Below, in pieces: positions 1-8,730 of a stretch of 64,000 nucleotides of DNA (its first letter is position 1; every line of letters starts with the position of its first letter). The notes beneath the pieces were generated by a model. That model searched no databases. It had not been told where the DNA came from and saw only the letters and a program-made list of their open reading frames with translations. Source of the DNA: JACCZR01 sp963844805 (GTDB lineage Bacteria > Actinomycetota > Thermoleophilia > Solirubrobacterales > Thermoleophilaceae); NCBI GenBank assembly GCA_963844805.1, contig CAWJPU010000002.1, positions 62,001-126,000 on the forward strand, written 5' to 3'. Both the position numbers and the translations under genes were made by a program.

Positions 1-973
1 CTCCGCCCGAGTAGACCCGCGTCAGCGACGAGAAGTCGCGCGAGTCGGCCGACGGGTCGTTCATCAGCGCCGTGAACACGGTGATCGCACCGACGGTGAA
101 AGTGCACCGGTGACGCTCGATCAGGTCGAGAGTGGCCGCCGGCTCGAACCGGAAGCCCAGCACCAGCGGCATGCGGGTCAGCACGCAGACCGCGATGTGG
201 CCCACGAGCCCGGTTATGTGAAACAGGGGGGCGACGCCCAGGCAGACGTCGTCCTCCCCCAGCCCGATCCAGTCCCGGTAGGCCTGGGCGTTGAAGGTCA
301 CGTTGGCGTGCGTGTTCATCGCGCCCTTGGGCGGGCCGGTGGTGCCCGAGGTGTAGGTGAGGAACGCGATGTCGTCGCCCGCGAGCTCGACCGGCTCGGG
401 CCGCTCTCCGGCGTGGCGCTCGGCCAGCTCGAGCAGGTCGTGGGTCCCCGAAGGCCGATCGCGCCGCGAGTCGCCCAGCGGCGCGGGCGGGTCGCCGTCG
501 ACGAAGTCCAGCTCGGAGGTCGTGACCACCTCCTGCACCGGGCTGTCGCCCACGGTGTCGGCCGCGACCGAGTGGTACAGCGACTCCAGGCAGACGAGCA
601 CCTTCGAGCCCGAGTCGTCGAGCAGCTCGCCCAGCTCGCGGCCCTTGTACATCGGGTTGGCCGACACGAGGATCGCGCCGAGCTTCCAGGCCGCGACCAT
701 CGTGATCAGGAACTGCGGCACGTTCTGCATGTAGGCGGCCACCCGGTCGCCGCGCTCCACGCCCAGCTCCTTCAGCCCCAGCGCCAGGCCGTCGCTCAGG
801 CGTCCGGCCTCGGCGAAGCTCAGCGAGGTGTCGAAGTACTGCACGGCCGTGCGGTCGCCGGCCGCCTCCACCGCGGCGTCGAACATCGCGAGCGCGCTGG
901 TGAACTCGGGCTCGATCTCGGCCGGCTTGTCGCCGTAGAGCGCCAGCCAGGGCTTGTCGTCGTAGATCCCCAT
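1..973 (-). CDS. acyl-CoA synthetase / AMP-dependent ligase, 3' end cut by window
   Basis: Adenylate-forming enzyme expected to activate a fatty or other carboxylic acid as acyl-AMP and then as its CoA thioester. The visible 324 residues are the N-terminal domain; the C-terminal part lies beyond base 1. The P-loop-like motif YTSGTTGPPKGA sits near residues 206-217, and the substrate-pocket segment continues as APLFHITGLVGH. The start is an ATG at 973 preceded by GAGAGG. It lies 9 bases after the stop of the cyclase-family gene, so the two are probably one operon. Substrate chain length cannot be read from this part. Confidence 0.88.
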   Translation of the reverse strand, partial: MGIYDDKPWLALYGDKPAEIEPEFTSALAMFDAAVEAAGDRTAVQYFDTSLSFAEAGRLSDGLALGLKELGVERGDRVAAYMQNVPQFLITMVAAWKLGAILVSANPMYKGRELGELLDDSGSKVLVCLESLYHSVAADTVGDSPVQEVVTTSELDFVDGDPPAPLGDSRRDRPSGTHDLLELAERHAGERPEPVELAGDDIAFLTYTSGTTGPPKGAMNTHANVTFNAQAYRDWIGLGEDDVCLGVAPLFHITGLVGHIAVCVLTRMPLVLGFRFEPAATLDLIERHRCTFTVGAITVFTALMNDPSADSRDFSSLTRVYSGG

Positions 974-982
974 GACCGCCTC

Positions 983-1909
983 TCAGATCACTGCCACCGG
1001 CGCCGCCATCGCCCCGGTAGAGCCCTTTGACTTCTGCGGCGTGAGGCAGAACAGGAACTCCGAGCGCCCGGTCTCGAGGAGCTCCTGCGTCTTGATGTTC
1101 TCCAGGATGTGCGTGCCGGCCTCGGCAAGCAGGTGCTGGTGGACGGCGAAGATCGCCTCCTCGCGCTCGAAGGGGATCACCTCGAAGGCCCAGTTGTCGG
1201 CGCCGACCAGCGACACGCGCCGCTCGGTGAGCCAGTGGGCCGCGTCCCAGCCCGCGCCCGGCTCGACCTCCTCGTACTCGTGGATGTCCTGGTCCCACTT
1301 GACGCCCCAGCCGGTGTGCAGGAGGGCCACGTCGCCGGGCCGGACCTCGACCCCCTGGTTCGCGCAGGCCTTCTCGAGGTCGTCCGGCGTGATCACATGG
1401 CCGCCCTGCAGCTGCTCGGTCCCGACCACGTCGGCGATGTTGAGCAGCACGCCGCGGCAGATCCAGGGCGTCATCGTCTCGGTGCCGAACTTCGTGAGCC
1501 CCTTGGGCGTGTAGAAGTCCTTGTAGTGGTGGCCGTTGTAGAAGTGGCCGTTGATGCCGACGTGCCCGAGGCCGTCCACGTGACAGCCGATGTGGTAGGT
1601 GCCCGTGACCTGCTCCTCGAAGTAGGTCATGTCGCTGCCGCCGGGCCCCATGCGGGTCTCGTGCAGGGTCCCGTGGGCGAGCACGTTCTGCTTCCAGAAG
1701 CGAGGCGGGAATGCGGGCACGTCCTCGGTGAGGAGCTGCGCGAGCTCGATCTTGCGCCCTTCCTGCGGTAGCCGCAGTGCCTCGAGCGTCCGTTCGGAGG
1801 TCAGCTCGTTGGCGGCGCCGATGAGGTCGTCCGGTCCGTAGCGAGAGGGCCACCACTGCGGGCTCTGGGCCCCGTTTCCGTCGTAGGCGCCAGGTCCGTC
1901 GTCGGGCAT
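983..1909 (-). CDS. cyclase-family (kynurenine formamidase-like) metal hydrolase
   Basis: 308-residue protein of the cyclase family (PF04199), metal-dependent hydrolases that open cyclic or formamide substrates. The metal-binding signature HxGxHxDxxxH is visible as YHIGCHVDGLGH (His106, His110, Asp112, His116), with a Cys in place of the usual Thr before the second His. The family includes bacterial kynurenine formamidase, but this protein is about 100 residues longer, as in the larger uncharacterised actinobacterial branch. GGGAGG precedes the ATG. The downstream acyl-CoA ligase suggests breakdown of a ring-derived acid; this is inference. Confidence 0.8.
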   Translation of the reverse strand: MPDDGPGAYDGNGAQSPQWWPSRYGPDDLIGAANELTSERTLEALRLPQEGRKIELAQLLTEDVPAFPPRFWKQNVLAHGTLHETRMGPGGSDMTYFEEQVTGTYHIGCHVDGLGHVGINGHFYNGHHYKDFYTPKGLTKFGTETMTPWICRGVLLNIADVVGTEQLQGGHVITPDDLEKACANQGVEVRPGDVALLHTGWGVKWDQDIHEYEEVEPGAGWDAAHWLTERRVSLVGADNWAFEVIPFEREEAIFAVHQHLLAEAGTHILENIKTQELLETGRSEFLFCLTPQKSKGSTGAMAAPVAVI

Positions 1910-2009
1910 GCGATGCCTCCCGTTCTCGCTTTCTCCTCTTCCCCGCGCCCGGGTGGGGCGCTAATTGGATCTGTTCCCGGTTCGGGCCCCTTCCATCCCC
2001 CGCCCGATG

Positions 2010-2029
2010 TCTCTGACTAAGATCAGAGA
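2010..2029. promoter_or_regulatory. perfect inverted repeat before the MarR-GNAT start (candidate operator)
   Basis: TCTCTGA-ctaaga-TCAGAGA, a perfect 7-bp inverted repeat with a 6-base spacer, ends directly before the ATG at 2030. Autoregulating MarR proteins often bind such short palindromes over their own promoter or start. No ribosome binding site can be seen between the repeat and the ATG, so the transcript may be leaderless. Confidence 0.6.
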
Positions 2030-2922
2030 ATGGCCGAGGCCGAGCTGCAGCAGGTGCGGCGCTTCAACCGGGCGGTCACCCAGCGGGTCGGGCGCGCTGG
2101 ACGACCGCTTCCTGGGCCGCGCGCGGCCGCTGGGCGAAGCGCGCGTGCTGTGGGAGATCGGAGTCGAGGGCTGCGAGGTGCGCTCGCTGCGCTCCCGGCT
2201 CGCGCTCGACTCGGGCCACCTGAGCCGGCTGCTTCGCTCGCTGGAGTCCGACGGGCTCGTCCGGGTCGAGCCCAGCCCGTCGGACCGGCGTGTGCGCGTC
2301 GCGCGCCTGACCGCCGGCGGCCTGGCCGAGCGCGAGGAGCTCGAGGAGCGCAGCGACGGGGTCGCCTCGTCGATCCTCGCCTCCGTCGGCCCCGAGCACC
2401 GCGGCGAGCTCGTGAGCGCGATGCACACCGTCGAGCGGCTCCTGATGCACGGAAACGTGCAGCTGCGCGAGGTCGATCCCGCCGGCAGCGACGCCCGCGC
2501 CTGCATCCGCGCCTACTTCGCGGAGCTCGATCGCCGTTCGGACACCGGCTTCGACCCTGGTTCGAGCCTGCCGGCGGACCCCGAGGACTTCACGCCGCCC
2601 CGCGGCGCGTTCCTGGGCGCCTACCAGCAGGACGAGCCCGTGGGCTGCGGCGGCGTGCGGCACCTCGACGGCGGGATCTCGGAGATCAAGCGCATGTGGG
2701 TCGCGGAGTCCGTCCGCGGCCTGGGCATCGGTCGCCGGCTGCTGGCCGAGCTGGAGTCGCGCGCGCGTGAGGCGGGCTCCTCCGCCGTCCGGCTGGACAC
2801 CAACCGGCTCGCTGGTCGAGGCCATCTCCATGTACCGGTCGGCCGGCTACGCCGAGGTGGCGCCCTTCAACGACGAGTACTTCGCCCACCACTGGTTTCG
2901 CAGGGAGCTGGCCGTAGACTGA
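2030..2922 (+). CDS. MarR-type regulator fused to GNAT acetyltransferase (two frameshifts)
   Basis: Helix-turn-helix regulator joined to an acetyl-CoA-dependent N-acetyltransferase, a known actinobacterial architecture. The N-terminus reads MAEAELQQVRRFNRAVTQ; the winged helix contains LDSGHLSRLLRSLESDGLV; the GNAT half carries the acetyl-CoA loop VRGLGIGRRLLAELE. Reading needs two frame changes, near 2092 (VTQRVG to ALDDRFLG) and near 2812 (LDTNR to SLVEAISMYRSAGY), each equal to one extra base; the corrected frame ends at the TGA at 2920-2922. Corrected length is about 297 residues, normal for the family. The inverted repeat at 2010-2029 suggests autoregulation. Confidence 0.85.
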
Positions 2923-2930
2923 CATCCGAG

Positions 2931-3329
2931 ATGGACCTGAAGCTGGAGCTCCTTCCCGTCCCGGTCAGCGACGTGGACCGGGCCAAGGCCTTCTACTCCG
3001 AGCGGGCGGGCTTCAACGTGGACAACGACGTAACCGTCCGAGAAGGCCTGCGGTTCGTCCAGCTGACGCCCCCGGGCTCGGCGTGCTCGATCTCGATCGG
3101 CGAGGGGATCACCGAGATGGAGCCGGGCTCACTGGAGGGCCTCCAGCTGGTGGTGGACGACATCGAGTCCTCCCGGGACGAGCTCTCGGCCCGAGGGCTG
3201 GAGGTGTCGGAGATCCAGGACTTCCCCTGGGGCCGGTTCGTGTTCTTCAGCGACCCCGACGGCAACGGCTGGGCCGTCCAGCAGATCCCCGACTACGGCG
3301 AGGGACGCACTCAGCCCGAGGGCTTCTGA
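2931..3329 (+). CDS. VOC/glyoxalase-family protein
   Basis: 132-residue vicinal-oxygen-chelate fold protein, a family covering glyoxalases, dioxygenases and antibiotic-sequestering proteins. Both halves of the fold are visible: the opening strand LLPVPVSDVDRAKAFYSE and the closing metal-site region FVFFSDPDGNGWAVQQI. The ATG follows 8 bases after the MarR-GNAT stop, so the two are probably cotranscribed. The 3' end overlaps the convergent ECF42 gene by 19 bases. The substrate is unknown. Confidence 0.85.
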   Translation: MDLKLELLPVPVSDVDRAKAFYSERAGFNVDNDVTVREGLRFVQLTPPGSACSISIGEGITEMEPGSLEGLQLVVDDIESSRDELSARGLEVSEIQDFPWGRFVFFSDPDGNGWAVQQIPDYGEGRTQPEGF

Positions 3330-4489
3330 CCCACCGCTCGTAGCCGCCGCTCCAGCAGGCGGCGCTCGGCCGGGTCGTCGGCCAGCTCCAGCGCGCGGGA
3401 CAGCTCCGCCCGGGCCTCGTCCGCGCGTCCGAGGCGCCGCAGCAGCTCCCCCCGTGTCGCGTGGAAGTACTGGTAGCCCGGGAGGTCGAGGCGCTCCACG
3501 ATCCCGAGCGCCGCCGCGGGGTTCACCGCCTCGGCCACGGCAACCGCCCGGCTCAGCTCCACGACGGGCGACCCGGTCGCGGCCGCCAGCTCCCCGTACA
3601 GCGCCGCGATCTGGGGCCAGTCGCGCGGCTCCGAGGCGTGCAGCGAGGCGATCGCGGCCTGCAGCACGTAGGGGCCACGGCCCCGCAGGGCCAGCGCCCG
3701 GTCGAGCGATGCACGGCCGGCCTCGATCTCCTTCCGGTCCCAGGCCGAGCTGTCCTGGTCGGCCAGGAGGACGAGCTCGTCGCCGCTGAAGCGCGCCGGC
3801 TCCCGTGCGTCGTGCAGCAGCATCAGCGCCAGGAGGCCGTGGGCCTCGGGCTCGTCGGGCATCAGCTCGCACACCGCGCGGCCCAGCCACAGGGCCTCCT
3901 CGGTGAGCTCGGCCTCGCCGCCGTATCCCTCGTTGAAGATCAGGTAGACGACGGCGAGCACGGCGCCCAGCCGCTCGGGCAGCAGGTGGTCGGGCGGGAC
4001 CCGGAAGGGGATGCCGGCTGCCTTGATCTTCCGCTTGGCGCGCACCAGCCGCTGGGCCATCGTCGCCTCGGGCACCAGGAACGCGCTCGCGATCTGGGGC
4101 GTGGTCAGGCCGCCCAGCGTCCGCAGCGTGAGCGCGACCTGCGCCTCGGTGGACAGGGCCGGGTGGCAGCAGGTGAAGAGCAGCTCCAGGCGCTCGTCGG
4201 CGAACGTGTCCTCCTCCATCTCGGCCTCCACGGGCTCCGGGACCTCCAGCAAGCGGGTCTTCTCGGCCAGGGTCCGGTCGCGGCGGGTGCGGTCGATCGC
4301 CCGGTTGCGGGCCGTGGTGACCAGCCAGCTGCGCGGGTTGGACGGCACGCCGTCACGCGGCCACCGCTCCGCCGCGGTGGCGAACGCCTCCTGCGCGGCC
4401 TCCTCGGCGAGCTCGAAGTCGCCGAGGAGGCCGATGAGCGTGGCGAGGACCCGCCCCCACTCGTCGCGGAAGACCTCGTCGAGCGTCAC
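3311..4489 (-). CDS. ECF42-type RNA polymerase sigma factor with C-terminal TPR-like extension
   Basis: 392-residue extracytoplasmic-function sigma factor. Region 2 spans about residues 5-75 (WLVTTARNRAIDRTRRD) and region 4 about 105-165 (LTTPQIASAFLVPEATMAQR). A 200-residue C-terminal extension follows (LAVVYLIFNEGYGG, then a DUF6596/TPR-like part). This build and the neighbouring DGPF gene are the hallmarks of group ECF42, whose extension, not an anti-sigma factor, controls activity. The GTG start overlaps the stop of the DGPF gene by four bases (GTGA), implying coupled translation. A close paralogue lies at 36024-37205. Confidence 0.93.
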   Translation of the reverse strand: MTLDEVFRDEWGRVLATLIGLLGDFELAEEAAQEAFATAAERWPRDGVPSNPRSWLVTTARNRAIDRTRRDRTLAEKTRLLEVPEPVEAEMEEDTFADERLELLFTCCHPALSTEAQVALTLRTLGGLTTPQIASAFLVPEATMAQRLVRAKRKIKAAGIPFRVPPDHLLPERLGAVLAVVYLIFNEGYGGEAELTEEALWLGRAVCELMPDEPEAHGLLALMLLHDAREPARFSGDELVLLADQDSSAWDRKEIEAGRASLDRALALRGRGPYVLQAAIASLHASEPRDWPQIAALYGELAAATGSPVVELSRAVAVAEAVNPAAALGIVERLDLPGYQYFHATRGELLRRLGRADEARAELSRALELADDPAERRLLERRLRAVGQKPSG

Positions 4490-4839
4490 CCGGCGATCGG
4501 GCGCACCTCGACCGCCCCACCCATGCTCGCCGCCGGGATGCGCGCGGCGACCGCGAGCGCGGCGTCGAGGTCGTCGGCCTCGAGGAATCCGTAGCCCCCG
4601 ATCGCCTCCTTGAGCTCGGCGAAGGGCCCGTCGGTGGTCAGCGTCTCACCGTCGCGAACGCGCACGGTCGTGGCGGTCTCGGGGCCCTGCATCCGCTCCC
4701 CGGGCGTGAACCCGGGAGTCTCGTTGAGCTCCTTGTAGGCCGCGTACACCTTGCCCTGCTCCTCCTGGGACAGCTGGTCCCAGGCCTCGGTGCCGGGCAC
4801 CGGGGTCGTGCCCTGATGAATCAGCAGCATGTACTTCAT
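4486..4839 (-). CDS. YCII-related / DGPF-domain protein
   Basis: 117-residue YCII-like protein (MKYMLLIHQG start; DGPF motif in LTTDGPFAELKEAIGGYGFL near residues 68-87). These proteins are the usual genomic partners and targets of ECF42 sigma factors; their biochemical role is not settled. AGGAGAG lies ahead of the ATG at 4839. The gene is followed at once by its sigma factor, and an ECF42-type promoter is recognisable 32-58 bases upstream. Confidence 0.92.
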   Translation of the reverse strand: MKYMLLIHQGTTPVPGTEAWDQLSQEEQGKVYAAYKELNETPGFTPGERMQGPETATTVRVRDGETLTTDGPFAELKEAIGGYGFLEADDLDAALAVAARIPAASMGGAVEVRPIAG

Positions 4840-4870
4840 GGCTCTCTCCTGTTTTCGGGAACGTCCCTCA

Positions 4871-4897
4871 GACGAACGGGAAGCGCCGAAATCGACA
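4871..4897 (-). promoter_or_regulatory. predicted ECF42-dependent promoter of the DGPF-sigma operon
   Basis: On the minus strand the -35 hexamer TGTCGA (4897-4892) is separated by exactly 17 bases from CGTC (4874-4871). This matches the TGTCGA / CGWC signature known for ECF42 sigma factors. It lies directly after the permease stop and about 30 bases before the DGPF start. A near-identical site precedes the second ECF42 module at 35078-35104. Confidence 0.75.
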
Positions 4898-4898
4898 G

Positions 4899-5748
4899 CT
4901 ACCGCGTCCGGTATAGGCGGGTCGTCAGCGGAGCGAACACCGCGGTGAGCACCAGCGCGGTCGCCAGCACGATCAGGATGTCGCCGCCCTCGGCGTTGCC
5001 CTCCATCAGACCACGCGAGGACGTGGCGAGCACGGAGATCGGGTTCACGTCGACGAAGGCCTCCAGGCCCTTGGGCAGCGTCTCGGGATCCACGAACACG
5101 TTGGACAGGAAGGTCAGCGGGAAGATGGCCATGAAGCCGGCGTTCATGACCGCGTTGGGCGATCGCATCAGCAGCCCCAGCGTGGTGAACACCCACGACA
5201 GGCCGAAGGCGAACACCACCACGAGCCCCAGCGCCGCCAGCACTCCCGGCACCCCGGCGCCGGGGCGGAAGCCGAGGATCACGCCGAGCACGATGATCAC
5301 CGTGCCGGCGAGCACGTAGCGCACGCTGTCGCCCAGGAGCGACCCCACGAGCGGCGCGGGCCGCCAGACCGGCAGGGAGCGGAAGCGGTCCACCACGCCC
5401 TTGGTGAGGTCGGTGTTCAGCGCGATGCCGGAGTAGACCGTCGTGAACAGCACCGACATGACGAGGATGCCGGGCAGGATGTAGTCGAGGTACTCGCCCG
5501 TGGAGCCCGAGATCGCGCCGCCGAACAGGTAGGTGAACATCAGGACGAACATCACCGGGGTGATGGTCACGTCCAGCAGCTGCTCGGGCACGTGCTTGAC
5601 CTTGAGCATCCCCCGCCAGCCGAAGGTCAGCGCGGCCGACAGGGCGCTCGCGCGTTGCGGGCGTGCCGGTGGAGGCGATCGCCTTGCGGACCGCCTCCTG
5701 GTCGGCGCCGGGCGAGGGCGCGGCGCCGGTGGCCGGAACGGTGCTCAT
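4899..5748 (-). CDS. ABC-2 type permease of a DrrAB-like exporter (frameshifted)
   Basis: Membrane subunit of a daunorubicin-resistance-type ABC exporter. The conserved entry segment KHVPEQLLDVTITPVMFVLM, several hydrophobic helices and an NPISVLATSSRGLMEG segment near the C-terminus are visible. The ATG at 5748 overlaps the TGA of the ATPase gene (ATGA). The first 35 or so codons are in a different frame from the rest; the switch is near 5670 (from IASTGTPAT to RASALSAALTFGWRG) and equals one extra base. Corrected length is about 282 residues, normal for DrrB-like proteins. Confidence 0.87.
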
Positions 5749-6722
5749 GCGGCCTCCTCCTGATCGAGCTCTTGGTCTTCGGCCGGGCGGCCCGTGAGGG
5801 CGAGGAACACCTCGTCCAGGCTGGGCTGGCCCAGCGAGAAGTCGGCGATCCCCACCCCCGCCCGCGCCAGCTGGGCAACAGCCTCTGCCCCGCGGTCGGG
5901 GTCTGCGCACTGGACCGACAGCGCCGCCGGGTCCGGCTCCAGGTGGACCGCTCCCAGCTCGCGGCTCAGCAGCCGCTCGGCCTCGGGACGCTGGCCGGGG
6001 TCCAGCAGCCGAACGTGCAGCGCGCCGCTGCCCACGGACGCCTTCAGCTGACCCGGCGTCCCCTCGGCGATGACCTTGCCGTGGTCGATCACGGCGATGC
6101 CGTCGGCCAGCTGGTCCGCCTCCTCGAGGTACTGGGTGCAGAGCACGATCGTCGTGCCGCCGGCGACCAGCGCGCGGATGATGTCCCACACCTGGTTTCG
6201 GGACCGTGGGTCGAGACCGGTGGTGGGCTCGTCGAGGAACATGAGCTCCGGCGTGACCACGATGCTCGCCGCGATGTCCAGCCGGCGCCGCATCCCGCCC
6301 GAGTAGTTCTTGACCAGCTTGACCGCCGCGTCGGCCAGCCCGAATGCCTCCAGCAGCTCGCCCGCACGCGCCTTGGCCGCGGCGCGGCTCAGGCCGAGCA
6401 GGCGACCGATCAGGATCAGGTTCTCGCGCCCGGTCAGGTCCTCGTCCACCGAGGCGAGCTGGCCGGTGAGGCTCACCACCCCGCGGACGGCGTCCGCCTC
6501 GGCGACGATGTCGTGGCCCAGCACGCGGGCATTGCCGGCGTCGGGCCGCAGCAGGGTGGCGAGCATCCGGATGGTCGTGGTCTTGCCGGCGCCGTTGGGC
6601 CCGAGCACGCCGTAGACGGACCCGCGCCGCACGGCCAGGTCCACCCCGTCCACCGCGCGCGTCTCGCCGAAGACCTTGACCAGGCCATTGGCCTCCACCG
6701 CGAGCGAACCGCTTTGCTCCAT
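5745..6722 (-). CDS. ABC transporter ATP-binding protein, DrrA-like
   Basis: 325-residue ATPase partner of the permease that follows. Walker A GPNGAGKTT is near residue 41, the signature YSGGMRRRLD near 140, Walker B LMFLDEPTTGLD near 160, and the C-terminal DrrA extension ends FSLGQPSLDEVFLALTG. Such pairs export lipophilic drugs or lipids. Transcription runs ATPase, permease, then DGPF and ECF42, although the last two have their own promoter. Confidence 0.93.
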   Translation of the reverse strand: MEQSGSLAVEANGLVKVFGETRAVDGVDLAVRRGSVYGVLGPNGAGKTTTIRMLATLLRPDAGNARVLGHDIVAEADAVRGVVSLTGQLASVDEDLTGRENLILIGRLLGLSRAAAKARAGELLEAFGLADAAVKLVKNYSGGMRRRLDIAASIVVTPELMFLDEPTTGLDPRSRNQVWDIIRALVAGGTTIVLCTQYLEEADQLADGIAVIDHGKVIAEGTPGQLKASVGSGALHVRLLDPGQRPEAERLLSRELGAVHLEPDPAALSVQCADPDRGAEAVAQLARAGVGIADFSLGQPSLDEVFLALTGRPAEDQELDQEEAA

Positions 6723-6767
6723 GGGAAAGACTTAGCAACCCGGCACGTACGAACAGGAGGTTGAGTG

Positions 6768-7136
6768 ATGGGTCAGCCAGTGGTGCACTTCGAGGTGATC
6801 GGCCAGGACGGCGAGAAGCTCCGCAGCTACTACGCGGAGCTGTTCGGCTGGGAGATCGACGCGAGCAACCCGATGAACTACGGGACGGTCCAGCGCGAGG
6901 GGAACACGACCGAGGACGGCACCGGCATCGGAGGCGGGGTCGCCGGCTACGAGGGCATGGAGGGTCACGTCACCTTCTACGTCCAGGTGCCCGACGTCGA
7001 GGCGGCGCTTCAGAAGGCGGAGGAGCTCGGCGGCAAGCGCCTGATGGGGCCCGACGAGGTCGAGGGCGCCGGGATCACGCTCGGCCACCTGGCCGACCCC
7101 GAGGGCCACATGATCGGGCTCATCCAGGGCTCCTGA
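6768..7136 (+). CDS. VOC/glyoxalase-family protein
   Basis: 122-residue VOC-fold protein with the typical opening VVHFEVIGQDGEKLRSYYAE and the second-half motif LGHLADPEGHMIGLIQ. AGGAGG at 6755-6760 is spaced 7 bases from the ATG at 6768; an in-frame GTG directly upstream at 6765 would be too close. The substrate is unknown. The last 17 bases overlap the convergent monooxygenase gene. It is divergent from the exporter operon, so its promoter must lie within about 45 bases. Confidence 0.87.
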   Translation: MGQPVVHFEVIGQDGEKLRSYYAELFGWEIDASNPMNYGTVQREGNTTEDGTGIGGGVAGYEGMEGHVTFYVQVPDVEAALQKAEELGGKRLMGPDEVEGAGITLGHLADPEGHMIGLIQGS

Positions 7137-8617
7137 GCGACCAGCCGACGCGCAGCATGGCGTCGGCCTCCTCGGCGTCGAAGGGATCCATCTCGAGGCT
7201 GATGTAGCCGTCGGGGCGCACGAGGTAGCCGGTCTGGGGCCGCAGGCCGGCCGCCTCGGCCCCGTCCCCCCACGGCAGCTCACACAGCTCGACCAGCCCC
7301 TGCCGGCGGCGCAGCCACTCGTGGGCCGCCTCGGGCGCGGGCCCGTAGAAGTGCAGCTGCGGACGGGCGCTGCGCAGCGGCGCGAAGTTGTCGCCGCTCC
7401 AGGGCAGCCGCCGCCCGGCGCCCAGCACGCTGTCGTACTCGACGTGCGTCTGGGAGATGAGGCCGAAGAACCTCGGGCCCAGCGTGGGCGTCTTGGCCAG
7501 GTGCGGCAGCAGCTCGGGCACCACACGCTCGCGCAGGGCCGCGACCAGCGGGTTGTCGTCGGTGGCCAGGCCGAAGAGGCGGTCGGTGGACTTGATCAGC
7601 CCCTCGGCGAAGGGCCGGCGCTCGGCGTCGTAGGTGTCGAGCAGCTCGTCCTCGCAGCGTCCGGAGGAGGTCATCGCGAGCTTCCAGGCCAGGTTGTGGG
7701 CGTCGCACAGGCCGGTGTTCATGCCCTGGCCGCCCACCGGGCTGTGGATGTGGCCGGCGTCGCCCACCAGGAACACCGGCCCCTCGCGGAAGCTCCCGGC
7801 GACCCGGTGGTGGACGCGGTAGCCGGCGAACCAGCGCACCTCGCTCACCTCGACGCCGAAGCTCTCGCGCACGACCGGGCGCACGTCCTCGAAGCTCGGT
7901 TCGGTCGTCGTCGAGCACGTTCTCCGGGACCACGCCGATGATGCGCCAGCGGCCCTCCTCGGGCATCGGGACCACGATGGCCAGCGTGCCGGTGGCGAGC
8001 TTCATGTTGAAGTCGCCCTCGCCGAGCGAGCCGTCGGCGAAGACGTCGGCCACATAGAAGCGGTGCGGGTTGGTGCTGCCCTCGAACGACACCCCGAGGG
8101 CCTCGCGGACGGGGCTCGAGGCCCCGTCGGCGGCGCACAGGTAGCCGGCCCGCAGCTCGCGCTCCTCGCCGGCCGGCGAGGCGAGCGTGGCGACGACCCC
8201 TTCATCCGTGGGCTCCCACCGCTCCAGCGACGTCCCCCAGTCCACCTCTCCCCCCTGCGCGCGCAGGTGGGCCAGCAACAGCTCCTCGTTGCGGCTCTGC
8301 TCGAGCGTGAAGATGTACGGGTGCGGCGTCAGGCCGGTGCCCCAGGCGCCGATCTCGATGTGGGCGGCCTGTTCTGGGCCCTGCCACAGGCTGGCCGACG
8401 TCACGTGGCGCCCGGCAGCGTCGACCTCCTCCCCCATCCCGAGCTGGTCGTAGATCTCCAGGCTGCGGGCCTGGACTATCAGCGCCCGGGACTCGCGCGT
8501 GGGGCCCTCCTTGGGGTCCACCACCACGCAATCCACCCCCATGCGGGTGAGCCAGTTGGCGAGCATGAGCCCGGCGGGACCGGCGCCGGCCACCAGGACG
8601 TCGGTCGACTCGCTCAT
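7120..8617 (-). CDS. FAD-dependent aromatic-ring monooxygenase (PheA/TfdB family, frameshifted)
   Basis: Flavoprotein hydroxylase of the class A group. The dinucleotide-binding motif VAGAGPAGLMLANWL is at residues 7-21, and the second FAD motif GDAGHIHSPVGGQGMNTGL is in the C-terminal half. The ATG at 8617 begins MSESTDVLVAG. The frame changes near 7897 (VLDDDR to PSFEDVRPVVRESFG), equal to one extra base. Corrected length is about 498 residues, normal for phenol or pentachlorophenol hydroxylase-like proteins. The substrate cannot be assigned. Confidence 0.88.
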
Positions 8618-8730
8618 GCGGGAAGCGTCGCAGGGCGATGAGACCCACAAGTCCCGTGCCCGCGTCACGCCGCTCTGATGGCCCGCGCGGACGGCGTCCC
8701 CTACGCCGACAAGCGCGCGCAGCCGGCTTC

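Noticed and set aside
4486..6738. A 750-codon minus-strand frame linking ABC genes to the DGPF gene
   Set aside because: The first 600 codons are a shadow of the ATPase and permease in another frame; only the end is the DGPF protein.
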